Below, piece after piece: positions 18,004 through 27,471 of a stretch of DNA of 64,000 nt. The stretch's first letter is position 1. Every line of letters begins with the position of its first letter. Origin of the DNA: Shimia sp. R10_1 (GTDB lineage Bacteria; Pseudomonadota; Alphaproteobacteria; Rhodobacterales; Rhodobacteraceae); NCBI RefSeq assembly GCF_017744095.1, contig NZ_JAGHQX010000007.1, forward strand, positions 124,001-188,000. Direction: 5' to 3'. The notes below the pieces were generated by a model, which worked only from the letters and a program-made list of their open reading frames with translations, was not told the DNA's origin and did not search any database. The position numbers were made by a program, and so were the translations under genes.

Positions 18004-21000
18004 CCCAGCATAAGGTGGTCGTGACAAAAAGCGCGCGCAAAGTTGCGCCGCGCACAAAGCCACCGCCGGTGCGCATCCCCAACGAGGTGCAGCCGAGCCT
18101 GCAAGTTGGGGCGGTGCATGACCCCGCCGAACGAGAAGCCGAAGCCATGGCCGCGCGCGTTGTCGCGTCTGCTGCGCCTGCTGATGCGCCATTGCCTGAG
18201 ATCCGTCCAAACCAAGCGCAGCCTTTGCGTCGCGCGGCCGAAGATCAGCCCAATCTCGACACGCTGACCGAACCAGCCGTGCCTACAGAGCAGGCTGATG
18301 TGGATGTCGGCGCGCAGGAGGATGTGGCGACCCAAGGCATCGGCGGCGCAGATGTCGCAGAACTGGAAGGCGGCACGCCAGAAGACACCTCAGGAGAGGC
18401 GCCTGCTGGTGAAGCCCCGCCCATTCCAGATGCGCCTTTCCCGATCATGGAAATGCGCCGGGCAGACACCGGCGCGGTGGTGGGGCGCTCTGGGGGCGCG
18501 GCGCCAACAGATGTGAGCAGCCTTGTTGCCCATCCTGGCCCAGGGCGGCCGCTTCCAAAAAGTTTGCGCGCCCGTGTTGAGCCACATTTCGGCACCTCAT
18601 TTGCAGATGTGCGCCTGCATGACAGCCCCGCAGACCGCCGCGCCGCCACACGGATTGGTGCACGCGCCTTTACACATAAAAACCGCATCTGGCTTGGCCC
18701 CGGTGAAAGCGAAACCAACACGCGCCTGATGGCGCATGAGCTGACCCATGTGGTGCAACAGACACGGGGCGCACAGACGCTGCCGATCAATAGAAAGGCT
18801 ACACTGCCGACGCCCGCAGATCCTGTGGTGCGGCGTGGATATTTTGCCGACAAGGCCGAAAGCGTCGCGCGCCATGTGCCCGGCTATACCCTGTTGACCG
18901 TTCTGGTGGGGCGCAAGTTTATCTCAGGCAAACGCGTCTCGATGAACGCGGAAAACCTGATCGAGGGGTTCCTGGGGCTGATCCCTGGTGGCACGTTGAT
19001 TTTTGATCGGCTGAAAGAAACCCGCGTTTTGCAGGATGCGTTTGACTTCGCCAAAGGCAAGCTGGGTGAGTTGAACCTGACATGGGACCGGATCAAATCC
19101 GATCTGAGCCGCGCGCTGGATACGCTCAATCCTTTCACCGCCGCAGACAACGTTAAAGACATGGTTGTGGGCCTCATCCGGGATGTCACACGATTTGTTG
19201 GCGCGCTGGCCAAGAAGTTTCTGGAGTTCATCGTGCGTGGGGCCCTCAAGCTGGCCGGTCGGTTTGGCGACAAAGTCTGGGGCGTTTTGCAAAGAGCCGG
19301 GGACACGCTTGCGCTGATTGTCGAAGACCCGCTGGGCTTTGCCAAGAACCTCGCCAAATCCGTGATCGGCGGGTTTAAGCAGTTTGGCTCCAACATTCTG
19401 ACACACCTGAAAAAGGGCCTGCTGGGGTGGCTTTTTGGTTCTTTGGCGTCTGCTGGGATCGAATTGCCCGCCAAACTCGACTTCAAGGGATTGATGAGCC
19501 TTGTTTTGCAAATTCTGGGCATCACCTATGCCAACTTCCGCAAGAGGCTGGTCAAACAGCTTGGGCCAAAAGGGGAAAAAATGGTCTCCATGATGGAGAC
19601 ATCGGTGGATGTGGTCAAAACCCTCCTCAAGGAGGGGTTTCTCGGCATCTGGCAAAAGCTCTTGGATATGATCGACAGTTTCCGCCAGACGCTGATCGGC
19701 GGTATGACCGAAATGGTGATCACTTCGCTTGCGCGCGCGGGCATCAGCTGGCTGTCAGGGCTGTCCAATCCGGTGGGTGCGATCATCAAGATCTGCCTGA
19801 TGATTTACGATCTGATCGTGGCTTTCCTTGAGCGGCTTGAACAGATTGCGGATGTGGCCAACAGCATTTTTGCCTCCATGGCGGAAATTGCCAAAGGGCA
19901 GGTTCAGAGGGCTGCGAATTTCATCGAAGAAACCATCGGGCGCACTGTACCGCTGGTGATTGCCTTTGTTGCTGCACTTGTGCCGGTGTCCGGCATCACC
20001 AAGAAAATCAAAGCTGTCATCAAGAAGCTTCAGGACCCTGTGAAAAAAGCGATGGATAAGATGATCACCTTTGTGCGCAAGAAGGCGAAAAAACTCTTTT
20101 CCAAGCTGATTGGCAAGGTGAACGGCAAACGCAAGTTTCCGTCGTTTAACTTCAAAATAGGGGCGAAGCAGCACCGTATTTTCGCTGAGAAAGGCAAAGG
20201 TGGCAAAGTCACGGTCAAAATGGCGTCTGAAAATCAGGAAGAGATCACCAAAAAACAGGCGGCTCAATCGGCGGAGATAGAGAAGATCAAGAAGGTCGAT
20301 GATCCCAAAGCGGCCGAAGCCTTGCGCATCGCCAAAGCCATCCAGAAACAAACAGAAGACGCCGATGCGGAAACAGCCAAAGAAGCCAAACGGATCAAGG
20401 GAGACAGCACAAAGGAAAATCAGCTCGCAAAGATCAAACAGCTGGAAAAGGAGCTGAAAGAGGCCGCAAGAGAGCTCGAAGCAGCGGCAAAATCCATTGA
20501 TGCAAATCCAGTGATTTCAAGCCAGTCCGAAGACGGGCTGTTTCGCGCCGCAGAGCCTCGGCTGGAAGGGTTGGAAGGTAAACAGGGCGCCCATGGGGCG
20601 CTGTTGGAGTGGTCAAAGAAAAACTTCAACAAAGAGGTAAAACAGCCCATCACCAATTTCTATGAGATGGACCACACCATCGAAAAGCGCTTCGCCAAGG
20701 CTGTGCTGGAAAATCTGCATTTGATTGACCCGAAGGAGGCCAAGAAGCGTCTGCAAAAGGAGGTGGTCAAGGGCGAGCAACGTGCCGATCGCGCCGGGCA
20801 GTACAATGCGGCGCTGCAGAAGAAAAAAGAGGCTGGGGAAACGAAGCTTGGCAGACAGGCGGGGCAGAAAACTGCTGTGAAAGATGAGGGCGCGCCGCCT
20901 TTGGGCAAGATTGGCATTGGGGAGTTTAAAACGATCCCGGAAACCGCGCCGGCGTTTCCGGCGGTGGCGGTGTACCGACATAATCACGTGCCAAATAAAG

Positions 21001-21992
21001 GGCTCAAAGATCACACAGCGATGATTGAAAGCGCGCGGACCTCCAAAGATCCACATGGCGAAGTCAAAAAGACACTGCGCGCCCAAATGGATCTTGAAAC
21101 CACTGCAATGACCAAGAAACTTGATGCAGATGCCAATGCCTCACCAAAAATCAAAGCCAATGTCAAAGCGGGCATTGATGCGGCAAAAGCCGAAGTGACG
21201 GATATTTTTGGCTTGAAAGATGTGGAGCCACGCAGTGTTCCGGACGAAGAGGTCAATGCCCAGAAAAATGACCCGTCGTCGCGGGATCTTCTTTTTGAAG
21301 GTGGAAATGGCGCGCCCAATTTTCTCGAGATCGAGGGAGTGGGGGGGCAGTATGGCGGCCTGCCCAGCTCCAAACATCTGGAGCGGGATCACATCATCGA
21401 CAAATCCTATCCAAAGACGGCAAAAGCTTTGCCCCTGCTCAGCGAAGCTGAAAGAGCGCGGTTTGAGGATGTGCTGAAAGCGGAACTGGCCGCGGGTGGC
21501 ACAAAACGGCGGATGTCCGCGGCGCGCAAAGCGCGCAAGGAGGCGCTTATGACTGCAACGCTTTTCCCGGCTGGCGGAGCCATGTCGCGATATACGGATG
21601 CCAATGGCTATGCGATCCCGTTTTACAAACCGCTGGCCAACCGTGTGACCTCAGCCACTGGGCGATCCGCCTCAGCATCGCAGATGTCTGGCGCCGCTGG
21701 CGGGGCAGATCTTGCAAGTTTGGCACACTGGGTGATTGAGGGCACAGGCGCCGGTCTGGAGGCTGCGCAGGACACCAAGCAAGGCCGCCTAAAGGGTCTG
21801 TTCCTGGATCGCACGCTCACCCATTCGGCACATGTTGCAGAGCAGTATTCTCAAGACACCGGTGAAATCTCGAAAAACCAAGCTTCGCCAGAGCAAGAAG
21901 CGATCGCCAAAAGGCACATGACACGCATAAAGGGTCAAGTTGCGGCTTCCTTGCGAGAGGCTCGGTCACAAACCGATCAACTGTTTTCTTGA
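18000..21992 (+). CDS. Large DUF4157 protein, probable eCIS toxin with HNH-like C-terminus
   Basis: 1330 aa. Order of parts: basic leader with VHDPAEREAEAMAARVV (about 40-57), acidic/Pro linker containing QPLRR, DUF4157 core (about 180-255) with HELTH near residue 246, then a hydrophobic and amphipathic helical stretch (about 280-715) that looks like a tape-measure or membrane-translocation segment, a Lys/Glu helical spacer (about 750-840) and a C-terminal region with two Asp-His centres: EMDHTIEKRF (Asp891, His892) and LERDHIIDKSY (Asp1130, His1131). These resemble HNH nuclease cores but lack an obvious downstream Asn/His pair. ATGA overlap with the previous cargo gene. No immunity gene follows. 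Likely a polymorphic-toxin-like effector; the nuclease activity is inference. Confidence 0.72.
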   Translation: MTQHKVVVTKSARKVAPRTKPPPVRIPNEVQPSLQVGAVHDPAEREAEAMAARVVASAAPADAPLPEIRPNQAQPLRRAAEDQPNLDTLTEPAVPTEQADVDVGAQEDVATQGIGGADVAELEGGTPEDTSGEAPAGEAPPIPDAPFPIMEMRRADTGAVVGRSGGAAPTDVSSLVAHPGPGRPLPKSLRARVEPHFGTSFADVRLHDSPADRRAATRIGARAFTHKNRIWLGPGESETNTRLMAHELTHVVQQTRGAQTLPINRKATLPTPADPVVRRGYFADKAESVARHVPGYTLLTVLVGRKFISGKRVSMNAENLIEGFLGLIPGGTLIFDRLKETRVLQDAFDFAKGKLGELNLTWDRIKSDLSRALDTLNPFTAADNVKDMVVGLIRDVTRFVGALAKKFLEFIVRGALKLAGRFGDKVWGVLQRAGDTLALIVEDPLGFAKNLAKSVIGGFKQFGSNILTHLKKGLLGWLFGSLASAGIELPAKLDFKGLMSLVLQILGITYANFRKRLVKQLGPKGEKMVSMMETSVDVVKTLLKEGFLGIWQKLLDMIDSFRQTLIGGMTEMVITSLARAGISWLSGLSNPVGAIIKICLMIYDLIVAFLERLEQIADVANSIFASMAEIAKGQVQRAANFIEETIGRTVPLVIAFVAALVPVSGITKKIKAVIKKLQDPVKKAMDKMITFVRKKAKKLFSKLIGKVNGKRKFPSFNFKIGAKQHRIFAEKGKGGKVTVKMASENQEEITKKQAAQSAEIEKIKKVDDPKAAEALRIAKAIQKQTEDADAETAKEAKRIKGDSTKENQLAKIKQLEKELKEAARELEAAAKSIDANPVISSQSEDGLFRAAEPRLEGLEGKQGAHGALLEWSKKNFNKEVKQPITNFYEMDHTIEKRFAKAVLENLHLIDPKEAKKRLQKEVVKGEQRADRAGQYNAALQKKKEAGETKLGRQAGQKTAVKDEGAPPLGKIGIGEFKTIPETAPAFPAVAVYRHNHVPNKGLKDHTAMIESARTSKDPHGEVKKTLRAQMDLETTAMTKKLDADANASPKIKANVKAGIDAAKAEVTDIFGLKDVEPRSVPDEEVNAQKNDPSSRDLLFEGGNGAPNFLEIEGVGGQYGGLPSSKHLERDHIIDKSYPKTAKALPLLSEAERARFEDVLKAELAAGGTKRRMSAARKARKEALMTATLFPAGGAMSRYTDANGYAIPFYKPLANRVTSATGRSASASQMSGAAGGADLASLAHWVIEGTGAGLEAAQDTKQGRLKGLFLDRTLTHSAHVAEQYSQDTGEISKNQASPEQEAIAKRHMTRIKGQVAASLREARSQTDQLFS

Positions 21993-22116
21993 ACGCTTGC
22001 ACGACGTATCGGGCAGCCTTGACTGCAACGCTATGGTTTCGCGTACCGGTGTGTCTTGCTTGTATTGGCAATTTCGCGTTTCGTTTGGCTGTAACTTTTC
22101 CATAGTTTCCGTTTAG

Positions 22117-22134
22117 CTTTCGCGCGTAAATTTA
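22117..22134. promoter_or_regulatory. Candidate LacI-type operator upstream of the regulator gene
   Basis: CTTTCGCGCGTAAATTTA matches 12 of 14 bases of the palindrome TTTACGCGCGTAAA found upstream of smoE, and shares the TAAATTTA flank. Position 57-74 bases before the regulator ATG suggests autoregulation. Assignment is inference from the repeated motif and the LacI-type gene between the sites. Confidence 0.55.
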
Positions 22135-22190
22135 TTTGAGCTGCCTGTAAAAATTCGTATCTTGCCAGAAAGTGGATGGGAGGACCTTTG

Positions 22191-23216
22191 ATGGCAGGCG
22201 AAAAAATTCGGAACATGGAAGAGTTCGCGCGTATGAGCGGTATTTCTCGTCCGACCCTGTCGAAATTTTTCAACGATCCGACCAGCGTCAGGTCAAGTAC
22301 CCGCTCGCGCATCGAGGCGGCGCTCGCGCAGTTTGACTACCGCCCCAACATTTATGCGATGAACCAGAACCGCAAGCTGACAAAGAACATCGGGATTGTG
22401 GTGCCTTTGCTGTCTGATCCCTATTTCGCAGAGATTGCGCGCAATCTGGAACAACGCTGTATCGATGCTGGATACCGGCCGACATTGTTCAGCTCCCATG
22501 GCGATACCGCACTTGAGGTCGAGGTCCTGCAAACGCTGCGCTCTCTGAAGCCTGCGGGCGTGTTGTTGGCCCCACTCGGGCGCGCCTCTGACACGCAGGC
22601 GCTCAGCGCCTTCTGTGATGACGTGCCCACTTTGATTTTTGACAGCAGTGTCGATGAAATCGGATTGTCTTTTGTGGGATCGGATAATGTTCAGTTCACC
22701 ACGCACATCACAGACTACCTCTGTCGCACGGGCGAACCCCCTTGTTTTTTTGAGATGAAGACGCCAGCCAATCCAAACGCGCATCGGCGCAGGCAGGCCT
22801 ATATCGCTGCCATGGAAAGCTTTGGTCACACACCCAAAGTCGTGTCGGTGCCGGGCGAGGGATGGGGGTTTGAAGAGATCGGACGGCTCGGCGGGCACGA
22901 GGCGATCAAGAACAACTGGTTCTCCACCAACACGATTTTATGCAGCAATGACCGATTGGCGATTGGGCTTTTGACGGCCTGCTATGAGCAGGGACTACGG
23001 GTCGGGCGCACATCAGACTGCGCGATTCGTGTGGCTGGACAGGATGGACACCCCCATTCGCGCTACACCTGCCCGCCGTTGACCACAATTTCGCACAATT
23101 ATGATGCCGTGTCTCAGACCGCCGCAGAAAGTCTGTTCGCCGCAATAGACGGACACGTATCTCCTTGGAAAAGCACACGTTTGGAGGGGCAGCTGATCTT
23201 GCGGGACTCTGCGTAA
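22191..23216 (+). CDS. LacI family transcriptional regulator of the polyol locus
   Basis: 341 aa. The N-terminal helix-turn-helix reads MEEFARMSGISRPTLSKFFN, followed by the hinge, then RPNIYAMNQNRKLTKNIGIVVP and a periplasmic-binding-protein-like sensor domain (LSDPYFAEIARNLEQRC, IRVAGQDGHPHSRYTCPPLTT). Start ATG 22191 is preferred over 22176 because GGGAGGA lies six bases before it. It precedes the smo genes on the same strand and is flanked by two similar palindromes, so it probably represses transport and oxidation of sorbitol or mannitol until a polyol is bound. The ligand is inferred from context. Confidence 0.88.
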   Translation: MAGEKIRNMEEFARMSGISRPTLSKFFNDPTSVRSSTRSRIEAALAQFDYRPNIYAMNQNRKLTKNIGIVVPLLSDPYFAEIARNLEQRCIDAGYRPTLFSSHGDTALEVEVLQTLRSLKPAGVLLAPLGRASDTQALSAFCDDVPTLIFDSSVDEIGLSFVGSDNVQFTTHITDYLCRTGEPPCFFEMKTPANPNAHRRRQAYIAAMESFGHTPKVVSVPGEGWGFEEIGRLGGHEAIKNNWFSTNTILCSNDRLAIGLLTACYEQGLRVGRTSDCAIRVAGQDGHPHSRYTCPPLTTISHNYDAVSQTAAESLFAAIDGHVSPWKSTRLEGQLILRDSA

Positions 23217-23227
23217 GATGCGATAAA

Positions 23228-23241
23228 TTTACGCGCGTAAA
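23228..23241. promoter_or_regulatory. Perfect palindromic operator upstream of smoE
   Basis: TTTACGCGCGTAAA is a perfect 14-base palindrome with the central CG step typical of LacI-family operators. It lies 8 bases before a TTGACG -35-like element (23249-23254) with CTAGCC at 23272-23277 as a weak -10 after 17 bases. It therefore sits just upstream of the promoter of the transport operon. Confidence 0.7.
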
Positions 23242-23308
23242 ATTTATATTGACGCCGCGTTGCATCGGCGGCTAGCCTGTTTCCACATCCAATTAGGGAG
23301 GAAACCGG

Positions 23309-24625
23309 ATGTCTTTCAGAAGCACAGTTTGTGCTGCGAGCGCGCTATCGCTGATCACAGCAGGCAGCGTTCTCGCAGACGGCCATTCCAAAACAATCAC
23401 CATAGCCACTGTTAACAACGGCGATATGATCCGAATGCAGGGCTACACTGACGAATTTACCAAGGCGACCGGCATTGATGTTGAGTGGGTGACGCTCGAA
23501 GAAAATGTCCTTCGCCAGCGGGTCACAACGGACATCACCACCAAAGGTGGGGCCTTCGATATCATGACAATCGGCATGTATGAGACCCCAATTTGGGGGG
23601 CAAACGGCTGGCTCGTGGCGCTGGACGATCTGTCTGCCGAATATGATGTGGATGACATTTTGCCTGCCATGGCAGGGGGCCTGTCGCATGATGGCACCCT
23701 CTACGCTGCGCCATTTTATGGCGAAAGCTCCATGATCATGTACCGCACGGATCTGATGGAGAAAGCCGGGCTGGACATGCCCGAAGCCCCAACTTGGGAG
23801 TTTATTGCCGAAGCTGCCGCCGCGATGACTGACCGCGACAATGAAATCAACGGGATCTGCCTGCGTGGCAAAGCGGGATGGGGCGAGGGCGGCGCCTTCA
23901 TCACGGCGATGTCCAATTCCTTCGGCGCCCGCTGGTTTGACGAAGACTGGAACGCCCAGTTTGACACAGAGGCATGGGCCAACACGCTCAACTTCTACAA
24001 AACCATGATGGATGCGGCGGGCCCGACAGGGTATGCAACCAACGGTTTCAACGAAAACCTGTCGCTGTTTCAACAGGGCAAGTGCGGCATGTGGATTGAT
24101 GCCACCGTGGCCGCCAGCTTTGTGACAAATCCGAAAGACTCAACTGTGGCAGACAGCGTGGGTTTTGCCCTCGCCCCAGATACTGGTCTCGGCAAACGCT
24201 CCAACTGGCTTTGGGCGTGGGCGCTGGCCATTCCGGCTGGCACACAGCAACAAGCAGAAGCCAAGCAGTTCATCGAATGGGCCACGTCAAAGAGCTACAT
24301 CGAGCTGGTCGCGGCCAACGAAGGCTGGGCAAATGTGCCGCCCGGAGCACGCACATCGCTCTATGAAAATCCAAACTATCAGTCTGTGCCTTTTGCCAAG
24401 ATGACATTGGATTCCATTCTGTCAGCCGATCCCAATGACTCAACAGTGGATCCCAGCCCCTATGTTGGCATCCAGTTTGCGGCGATCCCGGAGTTTGCCG
24501 GTATAGCCACCGAAGTGAGCCAGGAATTCTCTGCCGCTTATGCGGGCCAGCAGAGCATCGCTGTCGCACTTGAGAAAGCACAGGCGCTTACAAACGATGC
24601 CATGGAAGCTGCGGGTTACCGTTAA
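23309..24625 (+). CDS. smoE: Polyol ABC transporter, substrate-binding protein
   Basis: 438 aa, family-1 extracellular solute-binding protein. A signal peptide is visible (about 23 residues, hydrophobic core AASALSLITAGSVLA before DGH). The mature part has the family features TGIDVEWVTLEENVLRQRV, FDIMTIGMYETPIWGANGWL, YAAPFYGESSMIMYRTDLM and GKCGMWIDATVAASF, which match sorbitol/mannitol-binding SmoE/MtlE proteins of Rhodobacter-type bacteria. It delivers polyols in the periplasm to the SmoFGK complex. AGGGAGGA precedes the ATG. A hairpin follows the stop, which may keep this transcript segment at higher level than the permease part. Confidence 0.88.
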   Translation: MSFRSTVCAASALSLITAGSVLADGHSKTITIATVNNGDMIRMQGYTDEFTKATGIDVEWVTLEENVLRQRVTTDITTKGGAFDIMTIGMYETPIWGANGWLVALDDLSAEYDVDDILPAMAGGLSHDGTLYAAPFYGESSMIMYRTDLMEKAGLDMPEAPTWEFIAEAAAAMTDRDNEINGICLRGKAGWGEGGAFITAMSNSFGARWFDEDWNAQFDTEAWANTLNFYKTMMDAAGPTGYATNGFNENLSLFQQGKCGMWIDATVAASFVTNPKDSTVADSVGFALAPDTGLGKRSNWLWAWALAIPAGTQQQAEAKQFIEWATSKSYIELVAANEGWANVPPGARTSLYENPNYQSVPFAKMTLDSILSADPNDSTVDPSPYVGIQFAAIPEFAGIATEVSQEFSAAYAGQQSIAVALEKAQALTNDAMEAAGYR

Positions 24626-24633
24626 ACTCCCCT

Positions 24634-24663
24634 GTCAGGTGGCAGTCTCGAACTGCCCCTGAC
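24634..24663 (+). terminator. Intergenic hairpin between smoE and smoF
   Basis: GTCAGGTGGCAGT pairs with ACTGCCCCTGAC around a CTCGA loop, with one bulged base. No T-run follows, so it is more likely an RNA-stabilising or partial attenuating stem, as is common behind binding-protein genes in ABC operons, than a full terminator. Confidence 0.55.
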
Positions 24664-24733
24664 CCCACTTCGCATTTCCCAAACACTTGCTACGATCCAA
24701 GGCGAAACACCGCCAACAGGAGAGGTCCATCCA

Positions 24734-25612
24734 ATGTCCACCAAAGCCTCCAGATCTGCCGCCCGCGTGATGATGGCCCCAGCTGTCATCCTGCTTCTCG
24801 GGTGGATGCTTGTGCCCTTGGTTATGACGCTGTGGTTTTCGTTCACAAAATATCTGCCGTTGAGGGGCGACAGCATTCAGCGGGGGCTGGATTGGGTGGG
24901 TTTTGCCAACTATGGCCGCTTTCTCTCTTCAAGTTCCTTCTGGCCGGCGGTGCAGACGACACTGATCATGGTGGGCGGCGTTTTGGTGATCACGGTCGTT
25001 TTAGGCATATTGATCGCCCTATTGTTGGATCAGCCGATCTGGGGGCAGGGCGTGGTCCGCATTCTGGTGATCGCGCCTTTCTTTGTCATGCCGACCGTTT
25101 CGGCGTTGGTCTGGAAAAACATGCTCATGGATCCTGTGAATGGCATCTTTGCGCATCTATGGCGATTTTTCGGAGCAGAACCAGTGGCCTGGCTGCAAGA
25201 CGCGTCGCTTGGCTCCATCATTTTGATTGTGTCCTGGCAGTGGCTGCCCTTTGCCACGCTGATCCTGCTGACCGCCATTCAGTCCTTGGACCAGGAACAG
25301 CTTGAAGCCGCTGAAATGGACGGGGCCCCCACACTGAAGCGTTTCTGGCATATCATCCTGCCACATCTGGCACGTGCGATCACAATTGTGATCCTGATCC
25401 AGACCATATTCCTCTTGTCGATCTTTGCGGAGATCTTCGTCACCACTGGCGGCGCGTTTGGCACCCGCACGCTGACCTATCTGATCTTCCAGCGCGTCAT
25501 AGACAGCCAAAACATCGGCCTTGGCTCTGCAGGCGGTGTCTACGCCATTATTCTCGCCAATCTCGTTGCGATCTTTCTGATGCGCATCGTCGGCAAAAAT
25601 CTCGACGCATAA
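24734..25612 (+). CDS. smoF: Polyol ABC transporter permease, first subunit
   Basis: 292 aa membrane protein with about six hydrophobic segments, of the MalF-type binding-protein-dependent permease family. The EAA loop is visible near residue 195 as EAAEMDGAPTLKRFWHIILP, the site that contacts the ATPase. It pairs with the next gene to form the inner-membrane channel for sorbitol/mannitol. AGGAGAGG precedes the ATG. Spacing to smoG is 11 bases, so both are co-translated. Confidence 0.88.
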   Translation: MSTKASRSAARVMMAPAVILLLGWMLVPLVMTLWFSFTKYLPLRGDSIQRGLDWVGFANYGRFLSSSSFWPAVQTTLIMVGGVLVITVVLGILIALLLDQPIWGQGVVRILVIAPFFVMPTVSALVWKNMLMDPVNGIFAHLWRFFGAEPVAWLQDASLGSIILIVSWQWLPFATLILLTAIQSLDQEQLEAAEMDGAPTLKRFWHIILPHLARAITIVILIQTIFLLSIFAEIFVTTGGAFGTRTLTYLIFQRVIDSQNIGLGSAGGVYAIILANLVAIFLMRIVGKNLDA

Positions 25613-25623
25613 GGATCCGCGAC

Positions 25624-26454
25624 ATGGCACGCTCTGCAACACCGCAACGCAAAATCGCAATGACAGCCGCCGCTTGGACTGTCGCACTGATCATCTTTTT
25701 TCCAATCTACTGGACCATTTTGACAAGCTTCAAAACCGAAGCTCAGGCCATCAATGATCCGCCGCTGTTCTTTGCATTCGACTGGACGTTGGAAAACTAC
25801 GCCATTGTGCAAGAGCGCTCCGACTACATGAAATTCTTGTGGAATTCTGTTGTCATAGCGGGTGGCTCTACCATTCTGGGCATTCTGATTGCGATCCCGG
25901 CGGCCTGGTCCATGGCCTTTGTGCCCTCCAGACGCACCAAGGACATTCTGCTCTGGATGCTCTCAACAAAGATGCTGCCAGCGGTGGGGGTGCTTTATCC
26001 GATTTCGCTCATCTTTGTGGAGTTAAATCTCTTGGACACCCGCGGTGGCTTGATGGTTGTTCTGATGCTGATCAATCTGCCGATCATCGTCTGGATGCTG
26101 TACACATATTTTAGGGAAATCCCCGGCGAGATCTTGGAAGCGGCCCGCATGGACGGTGCCACGCTGAAAGAAGAGCTTCTGTATGTGCTCACCCCAATGG
26201 CCGTCCCCGGCATTGCCTCGACCCTTCTTCTGAACTTCATCCTCGCCTGGAACGAAGCCTTCTGGACCCTCAACCTGACAGCAGCAAATGCGGCGCCGCT
26301 CACGGCATTTATCGCGAGCTATTCCAGCCCCGAGGGCCTGTTCTTTGCCAAACTCAGCGCGGCCTCCACCATGGCGATCGCCCCTATCCTCATTCTTGGC
26401 TGGTTCAGCCAGAAACAACTTGTCCGCGGCCTGACTTTCGGCGCCGTCAAATAA
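25624..26454 (+). CDS. smoG: Polyol ABC transporter permease, second subunit
   Basis: 276 aa, MalG-type permease with six predicted membrane segments. The first is AWTVALIIFFPIYWTIL, and the EAA loop EAARMDGATLKEELLYVLTP lies near residue 175. The N-terminus carries the usual TSFKTEAQAI motif after the first membrane helix. It forms the channel with SmoF and docks to SmoK. AAGGA precedes the ATG after the smoF stop. Gene order and length match Rhodobacter smo transporters. Confidence 0.88.
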   Translation: MARSATPQRKIAMTAAAWTVALIIFFPIYWTILTSFKTEAQAINDPPLFFAFDWTLENYAIVQERSDYMKFLWNSVVIAGGSTILGILIAIPAAWSMAFVPSRRTKDILLWMLSTKMLPAVGVLYPISLIFVELNLLDTRGGLMVVLMLINLPIIVWMLYTYFREIPGEILEAARMDGATLKEELLYVLTPMAVPGIASTLLLNFILAWNEAFWTLNLTAANAAPLTAFIASYSSPEGLFFAKLSAASTMAIAPILILGWFSQKQLVRGLTFGAVK

Positions 26455-26466
26455 GGAAGCTGACAC

Positions 26467-27471
26467 ATGGGACAAATTCAACTTAAGCAAGTCTCCAAAA
26501 GCTTCGGCACCACCGAGGTGATCCCACCCCTTGATCTCACCATTCAGGATGGAGAGTTTACGGTCTTTGTTGGGCCATCGGGATGCGGCAAATCCACGTT
26601 GCTGCGCCTGATTGCCGGGCTCGAAGACATCACCAGCGGTCACATAGAGATTGACGGCGCAGACGCGACCGGCGTTGTGCCTGCGAAACGCGGCCTGGCA
26701 ATGGTGTTTCAGTCCTATGCGCTCTATCCGCATATGTCAGTGCGCAAAAACATCGCCTTTCCCTTGCGCATGGCAAAGCTGGAGCGCGCGGAAATTGACA
26801 AACGTGTCGCGGCGGCGGCGTCTGTGCTGAACCTAACGGATTACTTGGATCGTCGGCCCGGACAGCTGTCGGGCGGGCAACGCCAGCGCGTTGCCATCGG
26901 CCGCGCCATCGTTCGAGAGCCATCTGCGTTTTTGTTTGATGAGCCGCTGTCAAATCTCGATGCAGCGCTGCGCGTTGGGATGCGGTTAGAGATCAGCGAG
27001 CTGCACGAACGTCTGAAAACAACAATGATCTATGTCACGCACGATCAGGTGGAAGCCATGACAATGGCAGACAAAATTGTGGTGTTGCAGTCTGGTGTGA
27101 TTGAGCAGGTGGGCTCTCCTCTGGAACTCTACCGTGCCCCGCGCAACACCTTTGTCGCCGGGTTTATCGGCTCTCCGAAAATGAACCTGCTCACCGGTGC
27201 AGAAGCAGAAAAGCACAACGCTCATACCATAGGTGTGCGCCCGGAACATATTGATGTGGTGGACTCAAACGGCCTTTGGCAGGGCACAGTTGGTGTCGCA
27301 GAACATCTTGGCTCCGATACGTTTTTTCACATTCACAACACTGGTTTGGCGGACACGCTGACGGTGCGCGCGATTGGCGACGTCAGCCTGCGTCACGGAG
27401 ACACGATTCATCTGACGCCGAGAGCGGAGGAGATTCACCGCTTTGGAAAAGATGGGCTGAGGTTGGCATGA
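26467..27471 (+). CDS. smoK: Polyol ABC transporter ATP-binding protein
   Basis: 334 aa, MalK/UgpC-type ATPase. Walker A GPSGCGKS lies near residue 37, the signature [10 protein letters not shown] near 134, and Walker [12 protein letters not shown] follows. The switch His (VTHDQ) is present, as is a C-terminal TOBE-type domain (about 235-330) in which regulatory proteins may bind. It energises the SmoEFG importer. Its TGA overlaps the ATG of smoS, tying transport to the first catabolic step. Confidence 0.92.
   Translation: MGQIQLKQVSKSFGTTEVIPPLDLTIQDGEFTVFVGPSGCGKSTLLRLIAGLEDITSGHIEIDGADATGVVPAKRGLAMVFQSYALYPHMSVRKNIAFPLRMAKLERAEIDKRVAAAASVLNLTDYLDRRPGQLSGGQRQRVAIGRAIVREPSAFLFDEPLSNLDAALRVGMRLEISELHERLKTTMIYVTHDQVEAMTMADKIVVLQSGVIEQVGSPLELYRAPRNTFVAGFIGSPKMNLLTGAEAEKHNAHTIGVRPEHIDVVDSNGLWQGTVGVAEHLGSDTFFHIHNTGLADTLTVRAIGDVSLRHGDTIHLTPRAEEIHRFGKDGLRLA

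Noticed and set aside
21993-22116. Immunity gene after the large cargo
   Set aside because: No open frame of any length with a ribosome site is present between the cargo stop and the LacI-type gene.
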